Origin: Actinostola sp. cb2023
Taxonomy: Eukaryota; Cnidaria; Anthozoa; Actiniaria; Actinostolidae
NCBI GenBank assembly: GCA_033675265.1
Contig: JAUJYZ010000104.1
Span: 186,001 to 250,000 of the forward strand
Direction: 5' to 3'
DNA length: 64,000 nucleotides
Position 1 is the stretch's first letter; each line of letters begins with the position of its first letter. The notes under the pieces were generated by a model. The model was not told where the DNA came from, searched no databases, and saw only the letters and a list, made by a program, of their open reading frames with translations. The translations under genes were made by a program, and so were the position numbers. Positions 1-13,100 of this stretch are shown in pieces.

Positions 1-1050
1 AGGAATTTGTGGCTGTTAACCTGGCTAATATCCAAATCGTTTATGCGGACAACTAACGCCGGCTCTGTAGAAACTTTCTTTCGCAAACGTTTGCCAACCA
101 CTAACATCGAATTTGTTTTCTCATTGTTTATAAACATACGGTTTTCAAGAGACCACTTTTGTAGACGATATAGGTCTTGATTGAGAGTGTTTGTCAAATT
201 AGGGATATCTTCCCAACTTGAGCATTTTGACAATGTTGTGTCGTCCGCATAGATGTTGGTACACGATTCTTCCATATGTAGTGGCATATCATTTACGAAG
301 ATAAGAAATAATACAGGACCTAGAATTGAGCCTTGAGGCACGCCCTGCATCAACTTCAAACAGGAAGAGTTGTGGCCATTTACTCTGACAAATTGTCGAC
401 GATCTGTAAGATAAGACTTGAACCAAGTAACCGCTGAGTCACATACCCCGTAAATGCCAAGTTTCTTGATAAGAATTTCATGGTTTATCACGTCAAAGGC
501 CTTTTTAAAGTCAATAAAAGTTAGTGCTGTGACTAAATCATTATCCATATTGAATAGCAGTTCGTCTGTTAGCTTAATGAGCGCTGTTTCAGTTGAGTGA
601 TTAGCACGAAAAGCAGATTGAAGTTTATATACGAGTCCATTCTCATGTAGGTAGTTAGAGAGGGACATTGCCACATGCTTTTCCAATATTTTTGAAAGAA
701 CTGGAAGAACTGAAATCGGTCTATAATTGTTGTTATCATCACGGGAACCACCTTTATAAAGAGGAGTCACTTGAGCGGTTTTTCACTTTGTTGGAAATGT
801 GCTTGTTGATATAGAAAGGTTCATAAGACGGCAGAATGGTTTGGATAATATTGGTGCTGCTAACTTTATTACTTTAGCGCTTATGCCATCACAGCCAGTC
901 GCCTTACTTGTTGGTATCTTTTTGATGATGTCAATCATTTGCTTTTCTTTTATAAATGGGATTTGAAAGGATTTGTTTACCGTTTTTGGGGTAACAAAGT
1001 CCTTTAGTGTCTTGTCGTTAAAATCAGTAGTAAAATGGTTGCAATAGGGC
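1..1050 (-). pseudogene. Non-LTR retrotransposon reverse transcriptase, CR1/Jockey-like, broken
   Basis: The minus strand encodes reverse transcriptase blocks in the expected order: a KATGCDGI block near 885, NYRPISVLP near 715, an INHEI block near 480, QGVPQGSILGP near 335 and the catalytic YADD box near 245. This enzyme would copy LINE RNA into DNA at a nicked target. A TGG to TGA-type nonsense codon lies at about 783-785, and the gene runs off the left edge while its 5' side stops near 1050, so this is a dead, truncated copy. The family is inferred from the RT block wording; the endonuclease domain that would refine it is not visible here. It could equally be assigned to another CR1/Jockey-clade LINE. 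Confidence 0.85.
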
Positions 1051-2365
1051 AACGTGTTTGTTAAGAAGCGCCCAGTTTTTGACACCATTGACAATATATC
1101 TTCCAGGTTGAGAAGCAATGATATCATTTTCGACCTTCCTAGCAAACGAATTTCAACACATCTGGCATCAAAGTTGGCAGTATCTAATAAGATTGGTATG
1201 ATGAGCCCCATAACATTGTTTATTCCATACTCGTTATTCAAGCATGTATGGGTTCGTGTTTGTGGGTATGGTGGCAAAATAAACAGTGAGAAGGACTGTA
1301 CGAAAGTAATTCTCCGTATTACGCAGCAGAAGACAGCTGCTGAAATATGGTCAACCGCTCGCTTTACAGGGCATAATTATCTCTCACTTCCAGAGTGCAT
1401 TCCCTGCCACACACAGAGAATACACTGGACTCCAGCAAAAGCATCTCCTCTGTATGATGTTGCCAAAGGAGAGCTAGTAATTCATGTTTTTCAGGCTAAT
1501 ACAGTGCTTCTTAAACGATACCCTAAATTCCACAATGTATTGCTGCCGATTAACATTGACAGCTCAGATGTTTCTGGAGCTCCATCATCACAGAACTGAA
1601 AAATATAATGATCGATATTGTTTGTCATTGAAGCTTATCAGCCTCCGGGATAAATAAGGTCTTAAATGCGGTTATAAAACCATAAAAACCAACCCAGTTC
1701 TAGTTCTAGTTACGCCAGAAACACCTGGTATCTGATTGACATGCCCAATATCAAGTGATTTCACTTGTCTAAGTTTTCATTAGATATATGGTTAATTGGT
1801 ACACGCATATCAACCCCAGCACACTTCATATTACGGGGAATCCATATTTCTTTGTGAGTGTCAAAGACTGATGTTTGGGTTTTACATAACAAAGAACATT
1901 TTCTCCTAGAAAGGAAATTATTATATTTAGTGCACTGGCTTGATTCATTGAGTCTTCTGATCTTTTTTCTCTTTAACAGCTTTGTTGAATATTCCTTGTA
2001 GATATCTTCCCATTTTATAACTGCCAAGAGAGACAATCCATGTTTTCATCTGAAGCAGATGAAGCAATGAGGTCCCATGCACAGCAACTTCTCTCCCTAC
2101 ATGGATGTACGCCAACACATTTGCTATCTGTTGTCACTTAATGGAGACTCACTGGTGGTGTTGGCCAATGGTTCTCATCCAATCTTTGGTACAATGGCTT
2201 GTATGCATGGGGTTGTTGTCTTGCTTAAAGAGATGATGGTCTTGGAATGTTTGCCTTAAGATTTCTCTGTATAACTGACTGTTCATAATCCCTGTGGAAA
2301 TGGAATTTTAAAAAAACCCTGAAAACAATGGAAAAACATATTTATTAATTACAAGATATGGATTT
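1051..2365. other. Unassigned stretch
   Basis: A plus-strand open frame at about 1270-1599 has uneven composition but no motif I recognise. The remainder is AT-rich with stops in all frames. No RNA gene or repeat structure was seen. It may hold 5' parts of the neighbouring LINE or decayed elements. Confidence 0.3.
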
Positions 2366-2369
2366 TTAA

Positions 2370-2916
2370 AGTGCTACTTGGACGAAAATATTTAGCTGAA
2401 ACTTCACTGAAATAATCTCAAAGAGCCATACAATTACTGGTTAATGTGTTTTCTCAAAATTCCTATGGGAAGTATTACATTTTTATGAATCTTTAGAAGT
2501 GTCAGTGAGGTCATCTACTCAACCCTAACAATCAACACAGCTTCGCTCCATACATTTCTTTGTGTTTAGTTTCTTGAATTATTTTATTTCTATGAGGCTA
2601 AAAGTTTGGGTGAAGGAGTTTTCATACATTATTTGTGCTTAGGATTGATTGTCTGACCAGTTGTCTTCAATGCAGAGCTGTTATCTGAACAAAACATTGA
2701 GATATTTTGACTCACAAAATACAAAGAAATGTATGGAGCTGAATGTTGGGTTGAGTAGATGACGTCACTGACACCTCTAAAGATTCATAAAAATATAGTA
2801 CTTCCCTCTGGAATATCGAAAAAAGATTTTAACTAGTTATTATTAGACCCTTGAAGAATTACTCAATGAAGTTTCAGCTAAATTAAATTTTGATCGATTT
2901 TCGTCCAAGTAGCACT
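2370..2916. mobile_element. Foldback MITE, TTAA target duplication (family A, copy 1)
   Basis: The ends are inverted repeats beginning AGTGCTACTTGGACGAAAA and are bounded on both sides by TTAA (2366-2369 and 2917-2920). The interior is itself strongly self-complementary: the CTCCATACATTTCTTTGT block near 2545 recurs inverted near 2720. It has no coding capacity. A second copy lies at 50355-50913. TTAA duplication is a hallmark of piggyBac and Kolobok elements; since a Kolobok transposon is present in this window, Kolobok mobilisation is the more likely choice, but the terminal bases are not the same as that element's. Confidence 0.85.
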
Positions 2917-3138
2917 TTAATAGCCTGCGTTTCATCCGAACAAACCCTCGTTTAGTCCGTCTGCGTAACAGCGACCAATAACGTGTTCTGAGACCCCCAA
3001 CGGTCTTTCTGGATTTATAAAGTAGATGCTGATTGGCTCGTGATGATGCTCGTTCTAACACGAATTCTCATTGGCTCTTTAGCTCGACCCAGTCTCTTGT
3101 ACCGGATGTTTTGATATTAAAGCGCGAAAAAAACTGAA

Positions 3139-6100
3139 GTGAAAACCCCGCGTTATTCGATGGATTGTATTCTATGCCACGAAGAAATTGTAAATAGCAA
3201 TAACAGGTTTTTAGTTTCGGGAAAAGGAAACTTTGACATTCGTCAAGAACTTCAAAGCCTTCCTTCTTCATTTATGGTTTCAGAAGGTCGTTTTGCTTGT
3301 AGAAAGTGTCTTGCTAAGCTCAAGAAACGAAGAGGGCTGCTTACTCAAATCGAGATTACAGAGACAAAATTACAAACGTTGACACTCAACCTGAAAGCTA
3401 CAGCTAACATTTACACCTCGACTCCAAAGAAAAGTAAGCAGAACCTATTTTATTGTATTTTGTGCCACAAAGAGATTGGCAATAGTAATGACAGATTTTT
3501 AATCGAAGGAAAGTCAAAATTCAACGAACACTTTTGACGGCCATGTGTGTAGAGAATGTGTTTCGACCCTGAAGAAATGCAGACGTCTCCTGCAACAAGT
3601 AGAGAATACTAATTCTTCATTCGATCTAAAGAGAAGTAATGTAGGTATAATCGCTGCTACGAATGACTTGGACGTTTCGACTCCCAAGAAAAGTCGAACA
3701 GAATTTACTCCGCAAACCTCACCGATTCATAATCAGTTGCTGGTCGACTCGCCAATCCATGACATCGATGATTTACCCAACAACTGCGAAACACAGGTCG
3801 AGGTTGTGTGACGGTGAAATGGCGATCGAAAGTAGTTACGCGTTCACTTCCTAGTGATCTCCAATCACTCGGGAAAATGCTTGTCAGAGGAACGTATAAA
3901 CAAGTAGCGGCTGCAGCTTGGAATAACACTGTTCTTAAATCACACTTCACTGAACTAGTGTCAAAGGACATTGAGAAGGAAGCTACGAAGCTGTGCTCGA
4001 GAAAAGAACCAAATTGTTTAAGATCGACACATAAAAAAAGCATTCTTGAATATACGATGGGTAAGCTATTGCAAGAAATCCAAGAGAGGATGCCACTCTT
4101 CCATTCATGCTTGTCAGCAGTTTGCACCAATAGCAAAAGCAGAGCTTCTGCCCCTTCACCTACATCTGGAGCTATAGGGATGGCAGCTGCTGTTTGTCTT
4201 CGAAACCGATCGAAATATATGATTATTGTACAGCTACTAATCACCACCTTCTTATATCATTCCAACTGGATGGTGAGTTTTAATATTACCTAGTATTATT
4301 TGTATATCTATCTCTCTAGCTAAGTGGTCATATAGCTATGTGGGCACCACTCTGAGCCAGACACCCTCTATGCATGCATGCCAGACACCCTCTATGCATG
4401 CCAGACACCTTTGTCTATATAGACATCACTACATGTAAGCTGGACATTAAAACATCATGGTCTGAGAGTGTCTGGTTTAGAAACTGAGTTGACTGTAACA
4501 CAACAAAATTCATTGGTAGAGCCATATTTTGGTAGAGGTAAATAATAATAATAATTAATAATAATATATGATGCATGCATGCACTCCATATTTATTACTA
4601 CAATATTTCTATTATCAGGCAACACTTGCTAGACTGTGTCCACTAAGATTAACAACAAGTCACGTCTAACTTTACAAGAAGCTATATATCTTTGGTAAGG
4701 AGCACGACAAAAAAATAGTTGATGCAGTTCACCATCAGTGCAAAGTTATGGCACATGGCAAAAATGATCAAGTTCATAACAGTGACGTCAACCCTGAATC
4801 TACAAATCACCCATCAAATCCCCCATCAATAAATGGGTTATTGCTTTCCCCTGATGTTGGGAGGAAACTTGTTTTTGACAATATCGACTGGCATCAGGAA
4901 GTCCACTTCATGACAGAAAAGCATCAGAATGTTGATAAACATTGTGTAACTGTTATGGCAACAGAAAACAGGGTATCTGGAAACCACTTAAAGTGCCTAT
5001 GAAACGAAGAAACAGACCCCGTTTTTATTTGCTACTACGAAAGTTTACTATTTGCTTGTTTACATGGCATTAATAAAAAGTGAATTGAGCTTCAGGAACA
5101 TTTTTTATTTCGCGCACGAAGTTGGGCATTTTGGGTTTCAAAGTGCGACAATTCCCGCTTGGTCAAACTATAGAAATGTGACGTCATAAGTTGTGCAAAC
5201 AAAGGCATACACAACTTATGACGTCACCGAGCCATTGTCAAGGGCCCAGTCTCTTGTCGCACATTTTGGTTGAAAATGATAATTTTCGAACCGCGAAAAG
5301 AAAATGTTTGCACGCTCAAAGTCGATGTTTAAATACAGCAAATGTTCAGAGAATGACCAAACAACAATAATGTACAATAAAACAAGGATCGACATTTTCG
5401 TTTCATAGGCACTTTAACTGACAAACCACCAGATGATGGAGTTCTTGAGATGGAGAATGGCAGATGTATTCCAAGTAACTATGACAATACAAAGCAAAGG
5501 GATAACTACATTGCACTTGCTGGGCGTATCATAACTACTAAGATTCCTTGTTTAAATTTGCTGGAAGATGTTGCAGTGCAACACTTACCTCACCGGTACA
5601 GGACAGAAATGAATACCAAGTCCAACACTGTAAGTTTTAACAAAATATGTACAGAACATTGATATATATATTACTTGTGTACAAATTATAATGATTGTTG
5701 CATGAACAATAACATTTTAATACTATATAAATATGATAAAGTATTTGTCCTGGCTGTTGGTTTGCTAATAATAATAATAATAATAACAATAGTAATATAT
5801 GTTATTTATCTACAAATTGTAATTCAGATTTAAATCAAATCAATTTTCTTTTTCATTAGACTTTTATTGGCATGATCCATGAAAATGAAAACGATGCAGA
5901 TGGAATCTTGAACATCCTACAATCTTTACATAAGTATGTACCATACCATGGTGATGGTGAGGACAGGAAGTATGGTGAGCAGGGAGTTGTCGGTGACCAG
6001 TTGAGCGTAGAGCGAGGAGTGAATGGCCACATGTCACTTGCCAATGGCTTTACTCTTGAAGAAAGAGTTGAAGGTTTACATTTTGAGATTGCAGACTAGC

Positions 6101-7482
6101 ATGCTGAAAACAAATTCTTGGAGGTATGTGCATGTATGTATTAAAATTTTTTTTTTTTAGTTAGGATATATTTTAAATTTTAATATTTTAGGCCAGATAG
6201 GATATACTCTTTTATATATTCTACTTCCTCTTTTACCTTTACAGGTAGCATTTTCAAACATGTACAGTATGACATCAGCTGCTGACAAGTGTACAATGTA
6301 TAGTGACAGAATTTGGTCAATAGAAGAAATGTCAAATCAGATGTATCTGCTGCTGCCAATGCTTGCAGGAGGTTCTTTCAGTTGGAAGTTGAGGCATGAG
6401 TGATTGCTGCTGCTATGAAAGTACTGGGTATGAGTAAAATGGATGAAGACAAACCAACGGCATGCATCTTTGAAAGTGGGTTGAATAGCTCGAAACAAGA
6501 AAAAAAGTCATATCTACATAAAGTGGCTTCATTGGTGGTTGATACCTTTGTGATTGACAAAGAAAGGAATGAACACATGGAACAGTCTATGAGGTCTATT
6601 CAGCAGGAATTTAACGAAAGACCCAATGCCAATGGAAGATACCCTTGTAGATGTCCTGGTTGTCCAAAAACATTTGCTCACCCTGGGAAACTAAGAAGAG
6701 ACCATGAAGCTCAACATAACCCTCGTGTCATGGTAAGTGCAGAGGCCCCTATCCATGTTCTTGACTCAAAGACAAGTGCAGATCACAAGGGAGATGACAT
6801 GTTCTCATACCAGAGAGCCCTACTGGATTATGGTATGCTAGTGCTTAACGTTTGGGATGCCATATCAGAAGGAGATGGAGATAGAGTCTTTCGTTGCTGG
6901 AAGTTCTTCCTCATGTATCTAAAACATCAGGGAGGATCTGCAAGTAAGTATTCATTAGAAGCCCTTTACCTGGTGTTTCAGGTACATGCACTTTTGAGTC
7001 CAAGATCAGCCCAACGCCTAATATGGAACAGATTTGTCAAAAACAAGCCAGGTGTTGGAGGTAATATTCCACTGGATTTGCAGTTAGAATTTTACAATAA
7101 GTCAGTGAAAGAAGCCACAAAGAAGCTGGGACCAAGTGCATCCTGCAAATCTATTGACAGAATTTGCTGCTCCCTGGGGATTACCACAACTCTCATGAAC
7201 AATTTTGACAGCAGTCTCTCAGTATTTAAGAGATCTGGAAAGCATGTCAAAATGTCAACAAAAGGTGACTTGGGAAAAATTGTCCAGGAGCTAAACAAGC
7301 ACAAGGCATTCACTTACACACCTGGAAGAAGAAACAATTTTTATTCAGGAATGAAGTCAAGTCTGCTCACAGGATTTAACATGAGGAAGATGTATTCATG
7401 GGTTAATGATCATAAGAAATATATGATCCTGCACAGGCGAGCACGACGAGATAATGTTTATGCAAATCTGATAATCCAGTAG
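3139..7482 (+). pseudogene. DUF6589-type multi-exon gene, decayed
   Basis: Plus-strand exons can be followed at about 3139-4272, 4619-5629 (interrupted by a MITE), 5860-6123 and 6245-7482, with GT/AG borders at 4273, 4617-4618, 5630, 5858-5859, 6124 and 6243-6244. The first exon has paired cysteine motifs (CILCHEE, then CRKC), and the last has a C2H2-like finger around CRCPGCPKTFAH. The centre carries the GDQLSVER signature typical of DUF6589 proteins, followed by an IAD-stop-HAEN site where a DWHAEN sequence is expected. Lesions: frameshifts near 3530, 3800 and 6311, TAG near 6096, TGA near 6400, and the MITE at 4992. DUF6589 has no established biochemical role; its multicopy, transposon-like distribution suggests an element-derived gene. 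I call it a pseudogene because at least five independent breaks are visible. Confidence 0.75.
4992..5413. mobile_element. TTAA-flanked MITE inserted in a DUF6589 exon
   Basis: Terminal inverted repeats AGTGCCTATGAAACGA are bounded by TTAA at 4988-4991 and 5414-5417. Removing the element and one TTAA restores a continuous frame in the surrounding exon (reading through ...SGNHL then TDKPP...), which proves both the boundaries and the insertion. The interior contains a pair of inverted TGACGTCA-containing arms near 5180 and 5218. It is non-coding. Confidence 0.9.
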
Positions 7483-8058
7483 TATTTGGCCTCAGAAAAA
7501 ATCATCTTAGTCTGTGACTCTCAATTTTGATGATCTTATGGTCACCTAACTAAACAAAATTAATGGTTATTAACATAAAGCCTATTACATACATGTTACA
7601 ACAAATATAGATCATTGATTAAGATAATATTCACTAACTAAAATCACTGTTCAGTTGTAATAATTATTATTAACTGTGTCATGAAGTGTTGCCACATTGG
7701 TTGAAAGGATATATACATGTATTTAGTAACTTGTAACAATTAGTATTCCAGATAAGATTATTGCAGAAAGGTTGTTGTATACATTTATACTTATACAAAT
7801 ATCTAATGAGATACAAGATATCTAATGAGATACAAAGTGTGAAAGATCGCTTATTTTCTTCTAATATATCAGAATCATCAATTTTAGATTAGTATTGCAT
7901 CCAACAAGGACAACACAATAATTTTCAGCACTATTTTGTGCTTAAACAGTTGTATTTTAGCATGTTTAACATCTTGCATCTCATTAGATATTTGTATAAA
8001 TGTATGCTACAACGTTTCTGCAATTGAGTGTATTGTGTATATATATTATAATAGCATG
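7483..8058. other. AT-rich spacer
   Basis: This is intergenic sequence after the DUF6589 gene. I see only short direct repeats (ATCTAATGAGATACAA twice near 7800) and no coding frame or RNA gene. Confidence 0.4.
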
Positions 8059-8170
8059 ATATTTTGGGTGATTAGTTATGAAATGTGCCCTCAAGCCTCA
8101 GGAGGTTTAGTAAAAGCCCCTCTGCCTTTCGCTGACATTTAATCACTAATCACCCAATTGCAAAATGTTT
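8059..8170. repeat. Short foldback MITE (family B, copy 1)
   Basis: The ends GGGTGATTAGT and ACTAATCACCC are inverted, around a core reading CCCTCAAGCCTCAGGAGG...AAAAGCCCCTCTGCCT. The same core and TIR occur at 18056-18208, so this is a dispersed family of about 110-155 bp with no coding capacity. Confidence 0.7.
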
Positions 8171-8339
8171 TAATTACACAATAATTATTGTTGTTTAAAT
8201 ACATAGAGGTATTAGTAGAGTTTATTGTTGTTTAAAGCTACATAGAGGTATTAGTAGAGTTCACACTGCTTGTAAAAGATTCCATGTCTTCTAGATCTTG
8301 GGTGTCCAGCATGCCCACAAGTGTTGAATCATCTCGAAT

Positions 8340-9349
8340 CTAGCTCCATTCTGAAAAATCTGACTCATTTGCAACAACTGCTGCCATTTCATCAAGTTCA
8401 TCAATGTTTATGTCTCTGAATACATTGCTTAAAACATGAAGTATGCCCACTGCATACTGTTTTCTCCATATTTCAACATTTTGAAAAACATCCTGAAGGG
8501 TAAATAGGTGATGGCATCGATCAAGTACTTGATTTATGTGGAAGGAATTAAATTCTAAGAGAACATTTGGGCAAGACACCATTGTATCAACAGGAACTTC
8601 CTTTCTCATTTCGAGTTGAAGTTGACAAATATTTTTTTTGTCTTGCTCAAGGACAACTCTTGTGCTAGTGAACTTTGGTTTCCTTGTTTTCCCAACACTC
8701 AGTTGAAGATGACAGTCACTGTGTTCTTGCTTGAATTGTGGGGACCAAAACTTTCCACAATTGGTTAATTTGCATTTACAGTTCTGGGCACAGCTGCAAC
8801 AGCATTCATGTAATGTACAAGTAACTTGTGGGTGTGAAGCCGAGCATCCAAAATGTTCCATAAGATTGTTTCGGAGACATCCTTCCTCTTTCAGATAATT
8901 CTTCATATCAGTTTCACAATATACTGCCATTAGCCCATTGTACAAAAGAACACATGTGCTTGGTAACCCATCACGTCCCGCTCTACCACACTACTGTTCT
9001 ACAGTTTTGGAAGGGCCGAAACGTACAATCCTTCTCACCTTCTTACAATCCACCCCCATGCCAAAGGCAACTGTTGAAATAAGGATCCGCAAGTGTTCAT
9101 CACTTGTCATATTTGTTAAGATATGTTTTTTGACACTTTCTGGTGATCCTGCGTGATACATTTCTACCAAACGCTCTTGGGGGCGACATGAGGTTCCATA
9201 ATACATTTTATTACCAAGATATACCTCAAACATTCTGAATAGAATTGCACATTGCTTCCTTGTTTGACAATAAACCAAAATCCTTGGAGTGTTAATGCCA
9301 AGTTCTGAAATTTCATCTATGAATGATCCAAATACCCTTTCCAGTGGTA
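8340..9349 (-). pseudogene. RecQ-like helicase, C-terminal part, interrupted
   Basis: The minus strand encodes the second RecA-like lobe of a RecQ-type DNA helicase: PRILVYCQTRKQC (motif IV region), MYHAGSP, ILISTVAFGMGVD (motif V) and GRAGRDG (motif VI) in order. A cysteine-rich tail near 8790 (TLHECCCSCAQNCKC) follows. A TAG stop sits just before the CGRAGRDG motif at about 8992, so the frame is broken. The N-terminal ATPase lobe is absent: at 9348 the gene meets a transposon. The frame reopens beyond the transposon at 15222 and upward, consistent with insertion into this gene. RecQ-like genes of this type are multicopy in cnidarians, so this is probably an element-associated relative and not a cellular BLM or WRN. 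Confidence 0.8.
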
Positions 9350-9480
9350 GTCCAGTCGCTTAAGGCGATTTTTTTCACGAAATCATTACAAATTGCGTAC
9401 AAGCACCAAAATTTGCAGGAATATGTCCATGGGTGTTACTAAGCGATTCAGAAGGGGTGCCACAAAATTAGATGCAAGGG
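9350..9480. repeat. Left terminal inverted repeat of the TA transposon
   Basis: It starts GTCCAGTCGCTTAA and includes AGAAGGGGTGCCAC near 9451. These are matched in inverted orientation at 15221 and near 15125. Confidence 0.7.
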
Positions 9481-10133
9481 GGAGGGGTGGGGAGGTTTTT
9501 TGTCAGAAGGTCGCAGCTATATATTGGTCAGCGGCCATCAATATAAAATTACAGGAAACGGAGGCAAATTTCGGTTCACTATAATCTCTTTAAGCAGCTT
9601 AGACTTTGCAATTCGCTAAAACAACTATTACACAGGACAATCATGGTCTAAATATGTAAGACAGACTCAAATCCTGGAATATGTATTGAAGGTAAGAATT
9701 TTTTGTCAGTCATATCAAAATTGTGACTTAAAAACGACGTGAGGCTCATCGCAAAAGAAAGTACTCGTGTATTCTGACTTTAATTACTTGGTAGGTTGAA
9801 CATTCTTGTTCTAGAAGCTGTGTGGTTAAAAACAAGTGAAGTGTCATTCAGAAGACTGAAAACTAACGGGTGCCTTTCGATGCATTGGTAGTCAAAACAT
9901 TGATTTTGCCGGTCTTCGCTATGCTGACCTACCTGCAGAACGGTCGTCTTATTTAACACGAAAACAGAAATACGATTTCCAAAATCTTAATTTTTACAGT
10001 CAAGATGATATTTTCTACAATTGTGGTACACACTGTTTATGTTTCTGCTTCATAATCATGGTAAAAAGACTAAAAAGACTCGTACGAAAATCGAAGAACT
10101 CATCGAAATCACAGCCGCCATGATAATTGGGGA

Positions 10134-13100
10134 TTGTGTTTAATTTGCCAAGAAGACAATTCCGATGTTGTCAGATGTCCACTTGATAGTCTTCAAGACG
10201 GAGCTGGAGAAACTATTTACCAATCCTTTTTAGACAATGTAGCAAAATTTCGAAATGTAAATGCCTTGCCGACTGAACTGAGATTTCATGCCGAAATAAC
10301 AGCTGATGAACTATGCCGCAATAAAGCAGTTTGGCATTAATCGTGTCACCTAAAATTCGCTAACTCAAAGCTAGATAAGGTGTTGAAGAAATCGTCAGCA
10401 AGAAAACGACCTCAAGATTTATCATGTTTGACACAAAAAAACAAAACGAAAGCCACAGGAACAGAATTCTTGTCTTTTTTTGCGATGAGCAAGGTAATGA
10501 TCTTCGCCAGGTTATGACGCTTGAGCTTGACAGAGAAGTAAGAAATATGGCAGTGGAAATGATGGATTCAAAGTTGCTAGCTAAAATAGCAGCTGGGGAC
10601 CTGGTTGTATGTGAAGCGAAGTACCATCCTAAATGTTTACTGGCATTTAAATGGAAATATACATCCACTGTGACTAACAAGAACAGCCACATCGACACAT
10701 AACTATTTACTGATGATGTCAATGTAAGTGAAGCACGTGCATTTGCAGAGTTAATTGGTCATATGGATGGATCGTTTGAATCTGGGACGTATTTGTTCAA
10801 GCTTTCAGAACTCCATAGGATGTACGTTTCACGCCTGGAAAATTTCCATATTGATGTAAAAGTTAACAAAACGCACTTGAAAAGTCGAATTATGGAGCAT
10901 TATCAAGGGAAAATACAAGAGCAAACTGATGGAAGAAATACGGTTCTAATATTCAATGAAGGAGTTAAAGTACTTTTAAAAGATGCTTTATCAAAACGAG
11001 ATTACGAATCAGAAGCCTTAGCACTGTCAAAGGTCGCAAAAAGTATCCGCCATGAAGTGTTCAACACAAGTGGGTACAATTTCAGTGGTGAGTAAATCAG
11101 TTCCTCAAAGCCTCAAGTGTCTAGTGGCAATGCTTCTAAATGGTCCAAACATAGAAAATCAAGAATCCGAAGACTCTCAGGCCTGCTTAGCAATAGCACA
11201 ACTAATATTGTTTAACATGAGAAAGAGCACACATGCACCATCAGAGAAGAAAACACGCCATTGTCAAAGTAGAGAGCCTCCTTTACCTCTTTATATTGGA
11301 ATAAATATACACACCCAAACAAGGAGCAAGAAAATCATTAATCAATTGTATCAACTTGGCATTAGTGTCAGTTACGACAGAGTTGACCAAGTCATAAATG
11401 GATTGGCAACATCTGTGTGTAATCATTTCAAGTCTACCAGTGTAGTTGCCCCTCCCAATCTTAGAACAGGCCTCTTCACTGTTGGAGCCATAAATAACAT
11501 TGATCACAATCCATCATCTACTTCTGCGCAAGGTTCTTTTCATGGCACCGGAATAAGTCTGTTTCAATTTCCAAATGAAACCCCCAACCTTGCCACAAGA
11601 GAACAACCCACATTGAACTTTGATGTTAGTGGATCTACGCCTAGAGATATAACTTTGCCGAACAGTTATGTCACGATTCCTGCTGTTTCCTTAAAAACAG
11701 CTGAAGTAAATGTTCCTGATCGAGTTCAAATTAGTACACAGCCTGAAGACCAACTTTCAACAGCTATGTCCAACGAATATTGCTGGCTACAACATTGTTA
11801 CGCGAATCTTGACAATGAGCTTGACGAAGGAAAGTATATATCGTGGTCCGCTTATCATGCATCTGTAACAAATAACGCAAATACCTTACCTTGTTTGAGT
11901 GCTCTTTTACCATTGTTTGATGAAAAGGCTGCTACAGCATCGATGATTAAGCATGGTATGAATGTCCAAAGAATGGCGACAGAATTCTTAAATCCGGTTC
12001 AAATCCCTGTTATTTGTGGGGACCAGCCACTATTTGCAATTGCCAAATTTGTACAGTGGAATTGGCCTGAAACGCATGGCGAAGACGTTTTCGTAGTTAT
12101 GTTGGGGGGACTACATATTGAAATGGCTTTGTGGTCTGTTTGCGGTGATATGCTAGATTCTTCTGGGTGGACAACCGCTCTCACAGATGTGGGTATATCA
12201 TCATCTGGCACCTCCAATTCCTTTCTCAAGGTATCTCACTTGACGAAGACAAGACGCACACATCAGATAACAGCAGCGGCTTTGTATATATTATTACATG
12301 ATGCTTACAAGAAAGCGAATGGAGATGAATATGTTGAGGAGGAATTCCAAAAGTGGCACAGTGAAATGATGAATTCTAGTCCAACATACAAGTTTTGGTA
12401 CACAATTATGCAGTTGGAGCTTACGATATTAACATTCATTAAAGCTCACCGTGTAAATGATTTCACTTTGTATGTGGAAACACTGGAAGTCCTTGTCCCT
12501 TGGTTCTTCGCTCTTGACCACACAAACTATGCGAGATGGCTTCCAATTCACATCAGAGACATGCGTTCACTGCCAGAGTCAGTACAAGGCCACATGAAAA
12601 CGTGCTGGGTTATTTCTAAGTTACTGAATAAGTTCTCAAGCATTCCGATTAATCAGGCGCATGAGCAAAATAACGCAATAGTGAAAGGAATAGGCGGAGC
12701 TATCGGACTTACTGAAAATCCAGTAGCGTTTAGAAGGTGGATGGTTGCCGGTCCAGAGATGGCGCGTCTTTTGCAAGAGTTTGAAGATCATTTTATGGAC
12801 TGTAATCATGGTGGAGAGCAGCATAATGAACACCACGAACAAGGGCCTGCAACACAGAAGAACTTCCAACGCAATGTCAAGAATCTTGTCACCACAATAT
12901 CTGAAATGGGGAATCCTTTTAGTGATGAATGCCCAGAACTTGTTGTACTTGATACTCGCAACTGTGCAGATGATTCTGTTGTGGACACTATTAATACAAT
13001 TGAGGAGCTTGGATTATGCCAGTACAAGAAATATGTGAAAGACGTGATTATTGAGAGGACAGCATCGATCGACAATAGTATTCCAAGAAATTCTGTGACA

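Noticed and set aside
1054..1599. 181-codon plus-strand frame
   Set aside because: Its first third is antisense to the LINE RT region and the rest has no motif or splice support.
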